Assembly (NCBI GenBank): GCA_031429355.1
Contig: JANOZM010000017.1
Coordinates: 29,412-93,411 of the forward strand
Length of the DNA stretch: 64,000 nt
Origin: JANOZM01 sp031429355
GTDB lineage: Bacteria > Pseudomonadota > Gammaproteobacteria > Burkholderiales > Burkholderiaceae_E
Direction of reading: 5' to 3'
The position numbers were made by a program, and so were the translations under genes. Of this stretch, positions 17,719-27,303 are shown in pieces; position 1 is the first letter of the stretch; each line of letters starts with the position of its first letter. A model generated the notes under the pieces. The model did not search any database. It was not told the DNA's origin and was given only the letters and a program-made list of their open reading frames with translations.

Positions 17719-17860
17719 AGCTTAACAGTAGTGCGTTTCATGCGGTGTGTTTCACGTATCTCGGTACATCGTTTCACGACAAGCCATCTATTAATTGAGG
17801 TAACCGGTAACAGCGAACGCTGATTTCGGCGCGGCACGCGCCGTGGGCCAAGGTGTTACT

Positions 17861-17903
17861 GCCGATGTAATACTTGACCACTTTGCCGAAGTAAAAGTTG
17901 ACC
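17861..17903 (-). repeat. Right IS21-like end: two tandem 19-bp repeats
   Basis: On the minus strand, GGTCAACTTTTACTTCGGC (17903-17885) and GGTCAAGTATTACATCGGC (17879-17861) are direct repeats with three differences, five bases apart. Multiple terminal repeats of this style occur at IS21-family ends. The family name is my inference; no istA/istB remains. Confidence 0.5.
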
Positions 17904-18029
17904 ATGTAGGTGCGTTTTTAAGTCTGTTAGTGGTTGGCTTTTTACAAATGAACTAAAAAAAGTCTTTGACTAGGCGAGAGTTCAGCTAGTTTCGTCAGTC
18001 AGCTTCTTCCTAAAATGTTAAAGAACCTT

Positions 18030-19421
18030 CTAAGTAGCCACCGCCCGCGTTAAATTAACTACGATTAATGCCGTGGCCGACCTTGCTGCAATCGCACCAC
18101 CCGCAACCGCACTAAGCAATCCATTGCCACTCAAGTACCCCCAGACCGCATTGCCCGACACACCTCGTGCAGCACCACCGGCTGCATAAAGGTTTTTAAA
18201 TACGTCCCCGTTACGCATCAACACGCGGCATTCTTCATCGATATCTAAACCGCCTTGAGTATGGAACAAAGCGCCAGTAACTTTTACGGCATAACAGGGC
18301 GCATACAAAGGTCGTGAGGCCGCCGCACAGGTCTGCGCAAGGGCAATGGCAGGGCAACCGATCCAAACGGCTAGCGCATCAATTGAATCGAATTGTTGAA
18401 TGGCCCCTTGCGCTAACGCCGATGCAAAATCTGGGTAGCCCTTTAACTGATCGACTACAGATTGATCAAAAACATTCCATGCGCACGCATCGGGCTGACG
18501 CAACACACCTAAGGCGGCTTCCGAGTAGCCTTGTGTTTCGTCATGAAAGCGCTCGCCATTGCGATTGACTTGAATACCACCTTGCATCATGGTGGCCCAC
18601 GAAATCAAAATGCCATGAGGTATGGCCCAAGAGCCGTGGCCTTGATAGCCGCCCAGGTCGGCCGTTTTCGCGCCGAGTTGCTCGCCCCATGCTAATGCAC
18701 TGCCATCGTTGCCAGTGTGGCCAGCAAACAAGGCATTGGCCATTTCGGGTAGCACGGTGCGAACCATTTCGGGGTTACCGCCAAAACCATTGCAGGCCAA
18801 AATTAGCACGTTAGAAGCAATATGTTGAACCGGATGACCGGGCGACTCGTAACCTAAACCGATCACACCATCGTCCGCATTCAGCCATAACTCGGTGACG
18901 GTGCTGTTGCAAAGAATATAAACACCCGCTGCGTTTGCCGCGCGCTCTAATTGCGCCATTAACGAAGCGCCACTTTTTTCAACAACCGCGTGCATACGAC
19001 GTGCATGATGGCCGGGATATAAAAAACCATCGAGCAATTCAAACGTGATGCCGTGCTGCTCTGTTAAACGATCAATTGCAGCTGCAATGTTTTCGGTAAA
19101 GGCATGCACCAAATGAGGTGCTGCTGTTTGATGCGCCTTGGCTTGAATATCGTTGGCAAAATCAGTTGCAGAATCCACTACACCGGCGGCTTGCTGCAAC
19201 TTGGTTCCGGCAGCGGGGATAAACCCAGACGATAGTGCTGTCGAGCCTTGCAAGCGGGCATCACGTTCGACCACAACACAATCAATTTGCGCGTCACGCA
19301 AATGCAATGCCGCCGTTAACGCACAAGCACCGCCACCAACAATGGCAACGCTAACAAAGCTGGCATCAGCGGGCATCGCTTGCGCGCGAACAATCGTGCG
19401 CTTTGCATTTGCATGTTGCAC
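18030..19421 (-). CDS. FAD-dependent oxidoreductase of the fumarate reductase / ketosteroid dehydrogenase flavoprotein family
   Basis: 463 residues. The N-terminal Rossmann motif VAIVGGGACALTAALHL is followed by E/R residues of the FAD fold (VVVERD), the mid-protein NVLILACNGFGGN and the C-terminal NLYAAGGAARGVSG closing the FAD site. The family includes fumarate reductase, urocanate reductase and 3-ketosteroid dehydrogenases; the substrate here is unknown. It is the last gene of the ten-gene operon, 15 bp after the amidohydrolase, so it probably reduces or dehydrogenates an intermediate of the same pathway. Confidence 0.8.
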   Translation of the reverse strand: MQHANAKRTIVRAQAMPADASFVSVAIVGGGACALTAALHLRDAQIDCVVVERDARLQGSTALSSGFIPAAGTKLQQAAGVVDSATDFANDIQAKAHQTAAPHLVHAFTENIAAAIDRLTEQHGITFELLDGFLYPGHHARRMHAVVEKSGASLMAQLERAANAAGVYILCNSTVTELWLNADDGVIGLGYESPGHPVQHIASNVLILACNGFGGNPEMVRTVLPEMANALFAGHTGNDGSALAWGEQLGAKTADLGGYQGHGSWAIPHGILISWATMMQGGIQVNRNGERFHDETQGYSEAALGVLRQPDACAWNVFDQSVVDQLKGYPDFASALAQGAIQQFDSIDALAVWIGCPAIALAQTCAAASRPLYAPCYAVKVTGALFHTQGGLDIDEECRVLMRNGDVFKNLYAAGGAARGVSGNAVWGYLSGNGLLSAVAGGAIAARSATALIVVNLTRAVAT

Positions 19422-19436
19422 TTTACCCGCCGCTTT

Positions 19437-20909
19437 CTATGCTGTCGGACGATGCAAGTATTGACCTCGCGGCTTGCCAACCACTTGCCCATTCTCGTAA
19501 ATCAGTTGCCCACGTAAAAAGGTTGCATCAACTCGTGCAGATAGCTCGACATCTTCAAATGGTGTGTAGCCCTGCGTAGAAGGCGAGTCCTTGGCATGGA
19601 TAGTCCACGAATGCGCCGAATCAACCAAGGCAATATCGGCATCGTAGCCAACCGCAATATCGCCTTTTTTATTTAAACCAAATCGCTGCGCTGGGTTAAA
19701 GCTGGTTACCCGCGCCATGTGGTTATAACTCATGCCGCGACGCGTACCTTCGCTAATTAACGCAGGTAGCAAATACTCGGTGCCACCAAAACCACTCTTG
19801 GCCATCCACACATTGCCAAAATAACGTTTAGGCAATTTTAGTTCATGACGACAACAGGCATGATCCGAAACAACCCAATCAAGCTCGCCATCAAGCAACG
19901 CAGCCCACAAAAATTCAACATCTTCACGGGGACGAATCGGCGGGTTTACTTTAGCTAACTCGGCTGCTTTCGAATTAGTGTCTAACATTAAATGACCAAT
20001 GGTGACCTCGCGCTTAAAATCGATATGCGGAAATACGTCGGCCATCATCATTGCCGCTTGCACGGCTTTGCGGGACGATAAATGCAGTAAATTAATATTG
20101 GGCAACGCGGTTTCGTGGGCTAGGTAACTGGCAATAAATACAGCCAAACCTTCGCTATGTTGCGGACGCGAAGCACTATAGGCAGCCAACCCTTTTAGTG
20201 ATTTATCTTTTTCGACGATATGCGTGTAGGCCGTCATAATTTCGGCAGTTTCGCAATGTAGCGATAGCGAAATTTGCTTTGCGCGTTCAGGCATTTGTTC
20301 GCGCGCCGCTTGAATACCGCGCATAATAAATTCGAAATGCGCTAAGTCGTAACGCTCGTTTTCGCCAATCATTAAAAAGTCGCGCTGGGTGTTTGATGCG
20401 CCATGTAATCCGTGTGAGCCGTAAAACATAAAAATTTTAAAGCTGGAGACGCCGTACTTTTCGATGAGCTCTGGGATTTCACGGATGTGTGTGCTGTCCA
20501 TCGGTGCTAAATGAAACCCGTAATCTACATAAAATTTACCCTTGGCAATTTTTAGCACTTCGGGATAAAACTTTTTGTAGGGGCCACCTTTGTTTAAATA
20601 GTATTGACCGGTACGAAAATAATTTAAGCTACTGGTGACCCCACCCATTGCGGCGGCTTTACTTTCGGTCTCGGCGTCTTCTGCCAGTGGCGAATAAATT
20701 CCGCTGTGCATGTGAGCATCGACCACGCCCGGAAAAGCCAAACGATTGTTACCGTCGTAAACTTTTTTTGCTTTACTGGCATCAATCGCAGGCGCAACCA
20801 ATGCAAATTTTCCGTCCTTAATGGCAATGTCACTGTGGTGTACTTCGTTACCTTGCGGACGTACTACGCGCACATTCTTAATTACTAAGTCATACAGGGG
20901 CTGGGTCAT
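19437..20909 (-). CDS. Dihydroorotase/hydantoinase-type cyclic amidohydrolase
   Basis: 490 residues with a complete binuclear metal site: HMH at 66-68 (VDAHMHSG), candidate carboxylated lysine K158 (GVSSFKIF), histidines H218 (LHCE) and H276 (LHLSS), and the D-H of VVSDHACC. Such enzymes open cyclic amides (hydantoins, dihydropyrimidines, dihydroorotate, allantoin). The ATG at 20909 has AAAGGAAC upstream and is preferred to a GTG five codons earlier. It overlaps the LeuD-like gene by 20 bp. It is not the pyrimidine-biosynthetic enzyme by context; a catabolic ring-opening role is inferred. Confidence 0.8.
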   Translation of the reverse strand: MTQPLYDLVIKNVRVVRPQGNEVHHSDIAIKDGKFALVAPAIDASKAKKVYDGNNRLAFPGVVDAHMHSGIYSPLAEDAETESKAAAMGGVTSSLNYFRTGQYYLNKGGPYKKFYPEVLKIAKGKFYVDYGFHLAPMDSTHIREIPELIEKYGVSSFKIFMFYGSHGLHGASNTQRDFLMIGENERYDLAHFEFIMRGIQAAREQMPERAKQISLSLHCETAEIMTAYTHIVEKDKSLKGLAAYSASRPQHSEGLAVFIASYLAHETALPNINLLHLSSRKAVQAAMMMADVFPHIDFKREVTIGHLMLDTNSKAAELAKVNPPIRPREDVEFLWAALLDGELDWVVSDHACCRHELKLPKRYFGNVWMAKSGFGGTEYLLPALISEGTRRGMSYNHMARVTSFNPAQRFGLNKKGDIAVGYDADIALVDSAHSWTIHAKDSPSTQGYTPFEDVELSARVDATFLRGQLIYENGQVVGKPRGQYLHRPTA

Positions 20910-21402
20910 TGCGGTTCCTTTCACGCAGTCGTTTCATTTGCAAAGTTGGCAGTAGCCCACCAGCTTGCACCATATCGATTAAAAATTGTGGAATGGGTTC
21001 GCACATTAATGTCGAACCACAACTTCCTTGAACAGCCAACGTCGTTAAATCCAGCGTTACGCTGTGTGCTGCTTGCAGTTGGTTAGCGTTGGAATGCGTT
21101 AGCAACAACAATCCAACATTAAACGCATTGCGAAAAAACAATCCCCCATAGCTTGGGGCAATCACGGCCGCTATACCCAAATGCACTAACACTTGAGCCG
21201 CTTGTTCGCGTGACGAACCAATGCCAAAATTGGGTCCGGCCACAATAAAATCACCCTCTTTCACTTGGGCGGCGAAATCGGGCAAAACATTTTCGAGGCA
21301 ATGTTTTGCAATTATTTCGATGCCGAACTTCATGGCGTGGCCCGGCGCTAATAGGTCGGTATCGATGTCGTGGCCCAAATGCCAAACCCGGCCTTGGCTC
21401 AT
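20890..21402 (-). CDS. LeuD-like small subunit of an aconitase-family hydratase
   Basis: 170 residues of the swivelling small domain. HDIDTDLLAPG at the N-terminus and GPNFGIGSSREQAAQVL are the family hallmarks of substrate-binding SSRE loops. It overlaps the large-subunit gene by 4 bp and is followed by the amidohydrolase. No leucine-biosynthesis partner (leuA, leuB) is nearby, so isopropylmalate is probably not the substrate. Dimethylmaleate- or methylcitrate-type hydration are analogues. Confidence 0.82.
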   Translation of the reverse strand: MSQGRVWHLGHDIDTDLLAPGHAMKFGIEIIAKHCLENVLPDFAAQVKEGDFIVAGPNFGIGSSREQAAQVLVHLGIAAVIAPSYGGLFFRNAFNVGLLLLTHSNANQLQAAHSVTLDLTTLAVQGSCGSTLMCEPIPQFLIDMVQAGGLLPTLQMKRLRERNRNDPAPV

Positions 21403-22706
21403 TGCAAAACCTCGCGCGGATCGGTGATCGCGCCGCGCAATGCAGCGGCTGCTACGCTATAGGGTGAACCCAAATATACGCGTGCCGAGCTTGCGCCCAT
21501 GCGGCCTTTAAAATTCCGCGCAGTAGTAGAAATTACGGTGCTGTTCTCCGCAACACTATTGCCATAACCCGCACAAGCCCCGCAGCTAGTGGCGAGCAAC
21601 TGAGCACCAGCATCGGTCAATACTTGCAGCACCCCTTCACGGCGCGCCTGTTCCTGATCTTTAATCGAGGCTGGGGCCAGCAACAGCTGAACGCCTTTAG
21701 CAACACGATGCCCCTTTAGTATTTGTGCAGCTGCGCGCATATCCACTAACTTGGCACCGGTGCAAGCGCCGATGTAAGCGATGTTGATTGCAACATCTGT
21801 AAATTGCCCAACGTCTTTAGTATTTGCAGGGCTATGCGGTGCCGCAATTTGTGGTGCTAATTGACTCGCATTGCAATCGTAACGCTCTACCGTTGCACCC
21901 GCATCCGTGTGCAAATGCTGTACATCGCTTAGCGCTAATTGATTAACCCCAACGCCCGCCAAATAATCGATTGTCGTTTGATCGGGTGCTACTAGGCCAG
22001 TTTGCGCGCCTAATTCGGCGCTCATATTGCACAAGGTCATGCGCTCTTGCATATCAAGTGCTTGTACCGCGCTACCGGCAAACTCTACGGCTTGGTAGCG
22101 GCCGCCATTCATGCCATGCGTTGCCAACAACGACAGCATCATGTCTTTTGCACAAACGCCCGGTTGCAAACGACCCGACCAATTAAACAAAATGGTTTGA
22201 GGAACCTTAATCCAAATTTCTCCGGTGACTAAAACCCCAAGCATCTCGGTACTACCAATACCAAACATATAGGCACCAAAAGCACCACCTGTAGGTGAAT
22301 GCGAATCACCACCGACACAAAATCGCCCCGGCACAATATGGCCGTGCTCGGGCAATACAACATGACAAATACCAACGCTATCGTAGACATAGGGCATGGC
22401 CTGTTCGCGCGCCCAATCGCGTGTGAGTTGAATGATTTTGCGTGATTGATCATCGCGCTCGGGCACGTAGTGGTCCATCACCAAAACCACTTTCGATTTA
22501 TCCCAAATTTGCGCTTGCAACTGATCTAACATCGGCTGCAAGCGACGCGGCCCAGACGAATCATGGAACATCGCTAAGTCGACTTTGCAAGTCACAATTT
22601 CGGCAACTTTAACCTTGGACAAGCCGCATGCACGCGCAATCAATTTTTGCGCCAAAGTCATGGGCATTGAATTGGGACTTGTAAAGGTGTTTGGCTCAGC
22701 ACTCAT
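21399..22706 (-). CDS. LeuC-like large subunit of an aconitase-family hydratase
   Basis: 435 residues. Iron-sulfur cysteines are visible in AYIGACTGAKLVD and TSCGACAGYG. Other blocks are DHYVPERD, GICHVVLPEHG and GGDSHSPTGGAFGAYMFGIGSTE. This is the [4Fe-4S] dehydratase large subunit paired with the next gene. It lies directly downstream of an amino-acid-type ABC importer. The shorter length and changed cluster loop relative to biosynthetic LeuC suggest a catabolic paralogue. Confidence 0.85.
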   Translation of the reverse strand: MSAEPNTFTSPNSMPMTLAQKLIARACGLSKVKVAEIVTCKVDLAMFHDSSGPRRLQPMLDQLQAQIWDKSKVVLVMDHYVPERDDQSRKIIQLTRDWAREQAMPYVYDSVGICHVVLPEHGHIVPGRFCVGGDSHSPTGGAFGAYMFGIGSTEMLGVLVTGEIWIKVPQTILFNWSGRLQPGVCAKDMMLSLLATHGMNGGRYQAVEFAGSAVQALDMQERMTLCNMSAELGAQTGLVAPDQTTIDYLAGVGVNQLALSDVQHLHTDAGATVERYDCNASQLAPQIAAPHSPANTKDVGQFTDVAINIAYIGACTGAKLVDMRAAAQILKGHRVAKGVQLLLAPASIKDQEQARREGVLQVLTDAGAQLLATSCGACAGYGNSVAENSTVISTTARNFKGRMGASSARVYLGSPYSVAAAALRGAITDPREVLQ

Positions 22707-22717
22707 TTAACGTTTGT

Positions 22718-23437
22718 TTAAAGCCCTAAGTAAGCGCGTCGAACTTCATCACTTTGCATCAAGTCATCGGCGTTGCCATGAAACCGAATAGCACCGTTTT
22801 CCATGACATAGGCGCGCTGAGCGACCGCCAACGATTGCGCAACATTTTGTTCTACTAACAAGATTGATAAACCATCATTATTTAAGCGCTTAATTAGGCT
22901 AAACATTTCTTCAACCAATAAGGGCGAAAGACCTAATGAGGGTTCATCTAACAACAACAAAATTGGCTCGGCCATCAAACCACGGCCAATTGCTAACATT
23001 TGTTGTTCGCCACCGCTCATGGTGCCAGCTAATTGCGTTAGGCGCTCTTTAAGACGTGGGAATATCTCGAATACTTTTTGTAAATTTTGTTGGCGGTTAG
23101 CACGGGCTCGCGTAAATGAACCGAGCTCTAGGTTCTCCAAAACAGTCAGGTTTGGAAAAATCTTTCGCCCTTCTGGCACTTGGATTAAACCGGCCTTTAC
23201 CACCGCGCTGTAATGCTGATTGGTTAGATCAATGCCATCAAAAATAATTCGCCCTTGGCGTGCCGGATAAATGCCCGACATGGTGTTGTTTAAGGTTGTT
23301 TTACCGGCACCGTTACTGCCTAACAACGCTACTATTTCGCCTCGGCCAACATGTAAATCAACGCCACGCAACACTTCGACCGGGCCATAGCCTGCATGTA
23401 ATCCCGAGACCGATAACAATGGTTGCAAGCTAGACAT
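22718..23437 (-). CDS. livF: Branched-chain amino acid-type ABC transporter ATPase LivF
   Basis: 239 residues: Walker A LLGSNGAGKTTLNNTMSG, signature MSGGEQQMLAIGRGL, Walker B LLLLDEPSLGLSP, H-loop VEQN. The LivF-specific LIQVPEGRKIFPNLTVLENL segment is present. It forms the nucleotide-binding pair with LivG. It is placed in the catabolic operon just before the hydratase genes, so the cargo may not be a branched-chain amino acid. Confidence 0.9.
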   Translation of the reverse strand: MSSLQPLLSVSGLHAGYGPVEVLRGVDLHVGRGEIVALLGSNGAGKTTLNNTMSGIYPARQGRIIFDGIDLTNQHYSAVVKAGLIQVPEGRKIFPNLTVLENLELGSFTRARANRQQNLQKVFEIFPRLKERLTQLAGTMSGGEQQMLAIGRGLMAEPILLLLDEPSLGLSPLLVEEMFSLIKRLNNDGLSILLVEQNVAQSLAVAQRAYVMENGAIRFHGNADDLMQSDEVRRAYLGL

Positions 23438-23440
23438 AAG

Positions 23441-24202
23441 TTAAGACGCTTTCTCGGTAACAGGCTTTAACCGAGCCGCAGCACCCGGCCCTAAATAAGC
23501 CTCAATTACCGCATTGTCTTGCGTTACCTCATTGGGTAAACCTTGAGCAATTAAACGCCCTTGGGACAACACCCATACATGCTGTGCCAAGTTCATTACC
23601 GCTTGCATGACGTGCTCGATCATTAACACCGTGACGCCAGATTGTGCAATCGATCGCACGACGGGAATCATCTCCGTAATTTCTTGTGGATTAAGTCCCG
23701 CCAGTACTTCATCCAGTAATAACAATGTGGGTTCGGTGGCAAGCGCTCTTGCTAACTCTAAGCGCTTACGTCCGGCAACCGTTAACTCACCGGCAGGTTG
23801 ATCTAATTGCGCGGCTAAGCCAACTTGATGAGCTATTGCCTCACCGGCAGCTAAAGCGGCTGAACGAGACGCGTGTTTTAAATGAGCGCCCACTGCAATG
23901 TTTTCGCGCACAGTTTGACCGGCAAAAGGCTGAACAATTTGAAACGTGCGCGCTAAGCCTAAGCTGGCGTTAACGTGGGGTTCATTGCGCGAAATATCTT
24001 TGCCATCGAAAACGATTGAGCCGCGATCGGCCTTATGAAAGCCCGACATCAACGCAAACAGCGTTGTCTTACCCGCACCGTTTGGGCCGATTAATGCAGT
24101 CAAACTATTGCGCGGAACTTCGAGGCTCACATCTTGGACAGCGGCTAGGCCTCCAAACGATTTAGAGACACCAACCAGCGTTAAAATTGAACTAGTGCTC
24201 AT
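23441..24202 (-). CDS. livG: Branched-chain amino acid-type ABC transporter ATPase LivG
   Basis: About 253 residues. Walker A IGPNGAGKTTLFALMSG, LivG-typical LARTFQIVQPF, Walker B LLLLDEVLAGLNPQE and the C-terminal PNEVTQDNAVIEAYLG. The signature region reads LTVAGRKRLELARAL rather than a classical LSGGQ. The ATG at 24200-24202 overlaps the LivM stop (ATGA), so it is preferred to a start 14 codons earlier. LivF starts 3 bp after its stop. Confidence 0.9.
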   Translation of the reverse strand: MSTSSILTLVGVSKSFGGLAAVQDVSLEVPRNSLTALIGPNGAGKTTLFALMSGFHKADRGSIVFDGKDISRNEPHVNASLGLARTFQIVQPFAGQTVRENIAVGAHLKHASRSAALAAGEAIAHQVGLAAQLDQPAGELTVAGRKRLELARALATEPTLLLLDEVLAGLNPQEITEMIPVVRSIAQSGVTVLMIEHVMQAVMNLAQHVWVLSQGRLIAQGLPNEVTQDNAVIEAYLGPGAAARLKPVTEKAS

Positions 24203-25170
24203 GGCGCGTCGCGCCCAAAAAACTTGCGTATTGATTGACCCCAACCGGCAATACCGCGCGGCGCAAACATCACCACAAAAATTAACACTAAACCATAAAT
24301 CACCATATTGAGGCCTGGCAAATTGCCAAACAAATTACGGGTAAGGTCGCCTAACAAATGCAGGCCAAATGCACCAACTACTGGCCCCCATAAGGTGCCA
24401 ATACCGCCGACAATGGCGCCGACCAAAGCTTCTACCGATGTCGCTGGGCCAAACGCAATGGCCGGATCAATGTATTGAAATACTTGCAGATAGAAGGTGC
24501 CAGCTACGCCCATAAACGCCCCTGAAAGCGCGATTGCGATTAGCTTTACACGAGTCGGATTAACACCGACGGCGCGTGCTGCATCTTCGTTATCGCGCAC
24601 CGCTTGAAGGTAGGCACCAAGGCGCGAGTTTTTTAAATACCAAGTGGTTAGCAAAGCCAACAATACAAACGCCAAAATAAATAACGCGAAACCTTTACGC
24701 GAACTAAATTGCATAAAAGCGGCGCCCTCCCGTAGCGGCAACATGAGGCCCACACCAGCCCCGGTCCAAGGCACCGATAGGGCCACAATACGAAACACCT
24801 CGGCAAAGGCCAAGGTCACTAAAGCAAAGTACGAACCCTTTAGACCGTAGCGAAACGACAAAGCACCAACAAAGAAACCAACCATTGCACTAACGGCCGC
24901 TGCAATGGGTAAAGCCAACCAAGCCGATAACCCCCATTGCATTTGTGCAATTGCGTGAACGTAAGCGCCTGTGCCAAAAAACAATGCATGGCCAAATGAA
25001 AACTGCCCACCATAGCCCGCCAAAATATTCCAGGCTTGAGACAACAATGCTGCGTACAAGGCCATCATAATAAAGTTATCAATGACCCCCGATTTACTAA
25101 AAGCCAAAGCACCCAACACCACAGCCGCAAACAAAACAATTGAAACTAAATCGCGTTTTGCGGTAGTCAC
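24199..25170 (-). CDS. livM: Branched-chain amino acid-type ABC permease LivM
   Basis: 323 residues with 8-10 hydrophobic helices and the LivM signature regions (QAWNILAGYGGQFSFGHALFFG and VRDNEDAARAVGVNPTRVKL partly visible in order). It overlaps livG and livH by 4 bp each, a tightly coupled set. It forms the inner-membrane channel with LivH. Confidence 0.9.
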   Translation of the reverse strand: MTTAKRDLVSIVLFAAVVLGALAFSKSGVIDNFIMMALYAALLSQAWNILAGYGGQFSFGHALFFGTGAYVHAIAQMQWGLSAWLALPIAAAVSAMVGFFVGALSFRYGLKGSYFALVTLAFAEVFRIVALSVPWTGAGVGLMLPLREGAAFMQFSSRKGFALFILAFVLLALLTTWYLKNSRLGAYLQAVRDNEDAARAVGVNPTRVKLIAIALSGAFMGVAGTFYLQVFQYIDPAIAFGPATSVEALVGAIVGGIGTLWGPVVGAFGLHLLGDLTRNLFGNLPGLNMVIYGLVLIFVVMFAPRGIAGWGQSIRKFFGRDAP

Positions 25171-26051
25171 GCGCGGGCTCCAAATAAGCCTTGTGGGCGA
25201 AACAACAAAACTAAAATAAAAATTAAAAAGATACCAATTTGCCCAAGCGATTCACCTAAAAACAGCCCGCCCAATGATTCGACAATGCCAATAATAAAAC
25301 CACCCAGCAATGCCCCAACAAAACTGCCCATGCCGCCTAAAACAACGATAGTAAAGGCGACCAAAACAAAGCCACCGCCGACTTGCGGGTTAACGTAATA
25401 GGCTGGCATTAAAAAGCAGGCGGCTGCACCTAAACAAGCCAAACCAATTGCGAAGCTCATGGCATACACATGCTCAACATTAATGCCCATTAACTTTGCA
25501 CCATGCTTTTCTTTAGCTACCGCGCGAATTGCGCGACCTAAGTCGGTTTTGGCCACAATTAACAACAACACCGCTGAGACAACCAAGGCGCCGGCGAATG
25601 CAATTAGTTTAGGCAACGAAATCATGGCCTGCGCGATGCCGATAGAAATTGGAATGGTTGTAAGCGTGTAAGCCGTGTCGATTGAGCGTGTATCCGATTT
25701 GAAAACTAACAAGGCTAAATTTTCCATCACAATCGAAATACCCAAAGTGACCAATAGAATATTTTCGTCTTTGCCATGGCTTGCACGATTAATAATGACA
25801 CGTTGCAAAAAGTAGCCCAAACAAAACATCACCGGCACAACAATGGGTAGCGCTAAATAAGGATCAATGCCCAATTGCGTTTTAAGCCAATATACGCCGT
25901 ACAACGCCACCATTAACGAAGCACCATGTGCAAAGTTAATGATGTGCAGTACACCGTAAATTAGCGTTAGACCCAAAGCAATTAGTGCATACACCGCACC
26001 GGTCGTTAAGCCGTTAAGCAACGAGGGAAAAAGAATTGATAGATCAAACAC
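25167..26051 (-). CDS. livH: Branched-chain amino acid-type ABC permease LivH
   Basis: 294 residues with multiple hydrophobic helices. The N-terminal LLNGLTTGAVYALIALGL followed by GVLHIINFAHG is characteristic of LivH. The EAA-like loop includes IRAVAKEKHGAKLMGIN. It is the partner of LivM, and it lies 26 bp downstream of the binding-protein gene. Confidence 0.9.
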   Translation of the reverse strand: MFDLSILFPSLLNGLTTGAVYALIALGLTLIYGVLHIINFAHGASLMVALYGVYWLKTQLGIDPYLALPIVVPVMFCLGYFLQRVIINRASHGKDENILLVTLGISIVMENLALLVFKSDTRSIDTAYTLTTIPISIGIAQAMISLPKLIAFAGALVVSAVLLLIVAKTDLGRAIRAVAKEKHGAKLMGINVEHVYAMSFAIGLACLGAAACFLMPAYYVNPQVGGGFVLVAFTIVVLGGMGSFVGALLGGFIIGIVESLGGLFLGESLGQIGIFLIFILVLLFRPQGLFGARA

Positions 26052-26077
26052 GACGCGTGCTTTTTACAAAGCGCTTT

Positions 26078-27280
26078 TTAAGCCTTTAACGGAAAAATAG
26101 GCTCAATTTCACGATAGTCGCGCGGCACAATTACTTTAATGTCGCCCTTGCTCACTTGCGTCATCAGCGGCTGCGCGCCTTCGTTTTGACCATTTACAAA
26201 TTTAGTCGGACCATAGGGCATAAAGTGATCAGCAAAGGTACTGGTTTCTAAGGCAGCAATAATTGCTGCACGGTCTGCCGACTTTGCACGCTCTATCGAA
26301 TCTATTAATAGGCGCGTGGCTGTGTAGGTGTTAAAAATTTCATAACTAAAGAACAAGCCCTTGGCTTCAACGCGTTTTTTCAAATCGAGGGCACGCTTGT
26401 CTTTTGGATTAAACCAGTGGTTGCAATCGATAATGCCGTTTGCCGCTTCGGGAAATTCTTTTACAAACTTATAGCTTGATGCAGCGCCGCCTAGTACCGA
26501 GTAAATGGCCTTTGGCGTTACTTTTTGCTGCTGCATAGTACGCACCAGTAAAGCGTATTCGTTGTAGTAGTTTGCGGGAATAACGATATCGGGGTTTACC
26601 GCTTTAATACGCAAAACAATATTATTAAAATCGCGCGTTGGGTTCGCGTGTTTGATGACTTCTTTAACGTCGTAACCGTAGCCGGGCAATTCGCGCGCTA
26701 ACAAGTTTGCAGTCCCGGTTCCAAACAAAGACTCTTCATGAATAATCATGACGGTTTTAGCTGGCTTACCAGCAGCAGTATTTAAAACATGTAAATTGGC
26801 AACAGCAACTTGGGCGCATTTGCGATAACCAGGACCAAACCTAAAAGTATTTTTTAAACCACGCTCTACAATTTGATCGGCAACACCAATATCAACTACA
26901 TGCGGTAGGTTGTATTTAGCGGCCGTTTGAGTGGTTGCTAAACAAATTGCCGATGCGAAAGCACCGACAACTGCGCTTACACCTGCTTCGTTCATTTTTT
27001 CGATTTCGGCTGAACCTGCTGCTGGCGTTGACTGTGCGTCGCCTAACATTGCTTCAATTTTTGCGCCGCCTAGGGATTTGATTCCACCCGCCTTGTTGGC
27101 ATCTTCTATTGCCATCATTGCACCTTCGCGGCACTGCGAGCCCGAATAGGCCAGAGCGCCGGTAACCGGATGCAACACGCCAATTTTTATTGTTTTCGGT
27201 TGAGCACGACCAATTACAGGAACAGCAAATACAGAACCGGCAGCAGCGGCACGACCTACAAACTGACGACGACTAGTCAT
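26078..27280 (-). CDS. Liv-type periplasmic substrate-binding protein with Tat signal
   Basis: 400 residues, type I periplasmic binding fold: IKIGVLHPVTGALAYSG, then GDAQSTPAAG and SAVVGAFASA. The N-terminus TSRRQFVGRAAAAG resembles a twin-arginine export signal. It sits between the GntR regulator and livH. Related proteins bind amino acids, amides or urea, and amide or ureide cargo would match the amidohydrolase downstream. Confidence 0.87.
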   Translation of the reverse strand: MTSRRQFVGRAAAAGSVFAVPVIGRAQPKTIKIGVLHPVTGALAYSGSQCREGAMMAIEDANKAGGIKSLGGAKIEAMLGDAQSTPAAGSAEIEKMNEAGVSAVVGAFASAICLATTQTAAKYNLPHVVDIGVADQIVERGLKNTFRFGPGYRKCAQVAVANLHVLNTAAGKPAKTVMIIHEESLFGTGTANLLARELPGYGYDVKEVIKHANPTRDFNNIVLRIKAVNPDIVIPANYYNEYALLVRTMQQQKVTPKAIYSVLGGAASSYKFVKEFPEAANGIIDCNHWFNPKDKRALDLKKRVEAKGLFFSYEIFNTYTATRLLIDSIERAKSADRAAIIAALETSTFADHFMPYGPTKFVNGQNEGAQPLMTQVSKGDIKVIVPRDYREIEPIFPLKA

Positions 27281-27303
27281 AATAATTTTCCTTTGGTTTA
27301 TTT

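Larger units (their letters stand above)
17643..18029. other. Gene-free stretch right of the zeta-like operon
   Basis: 387 bp without a supported gene. It contains the palindrome at 17702-17718, a GC hairpin (GGCGCG-gca-CGCGCC, 17828-17842) and the two IS21-like end repeats at 17861-17903. It looks like the right border of a decayed insertion. Confidence 0.6.
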
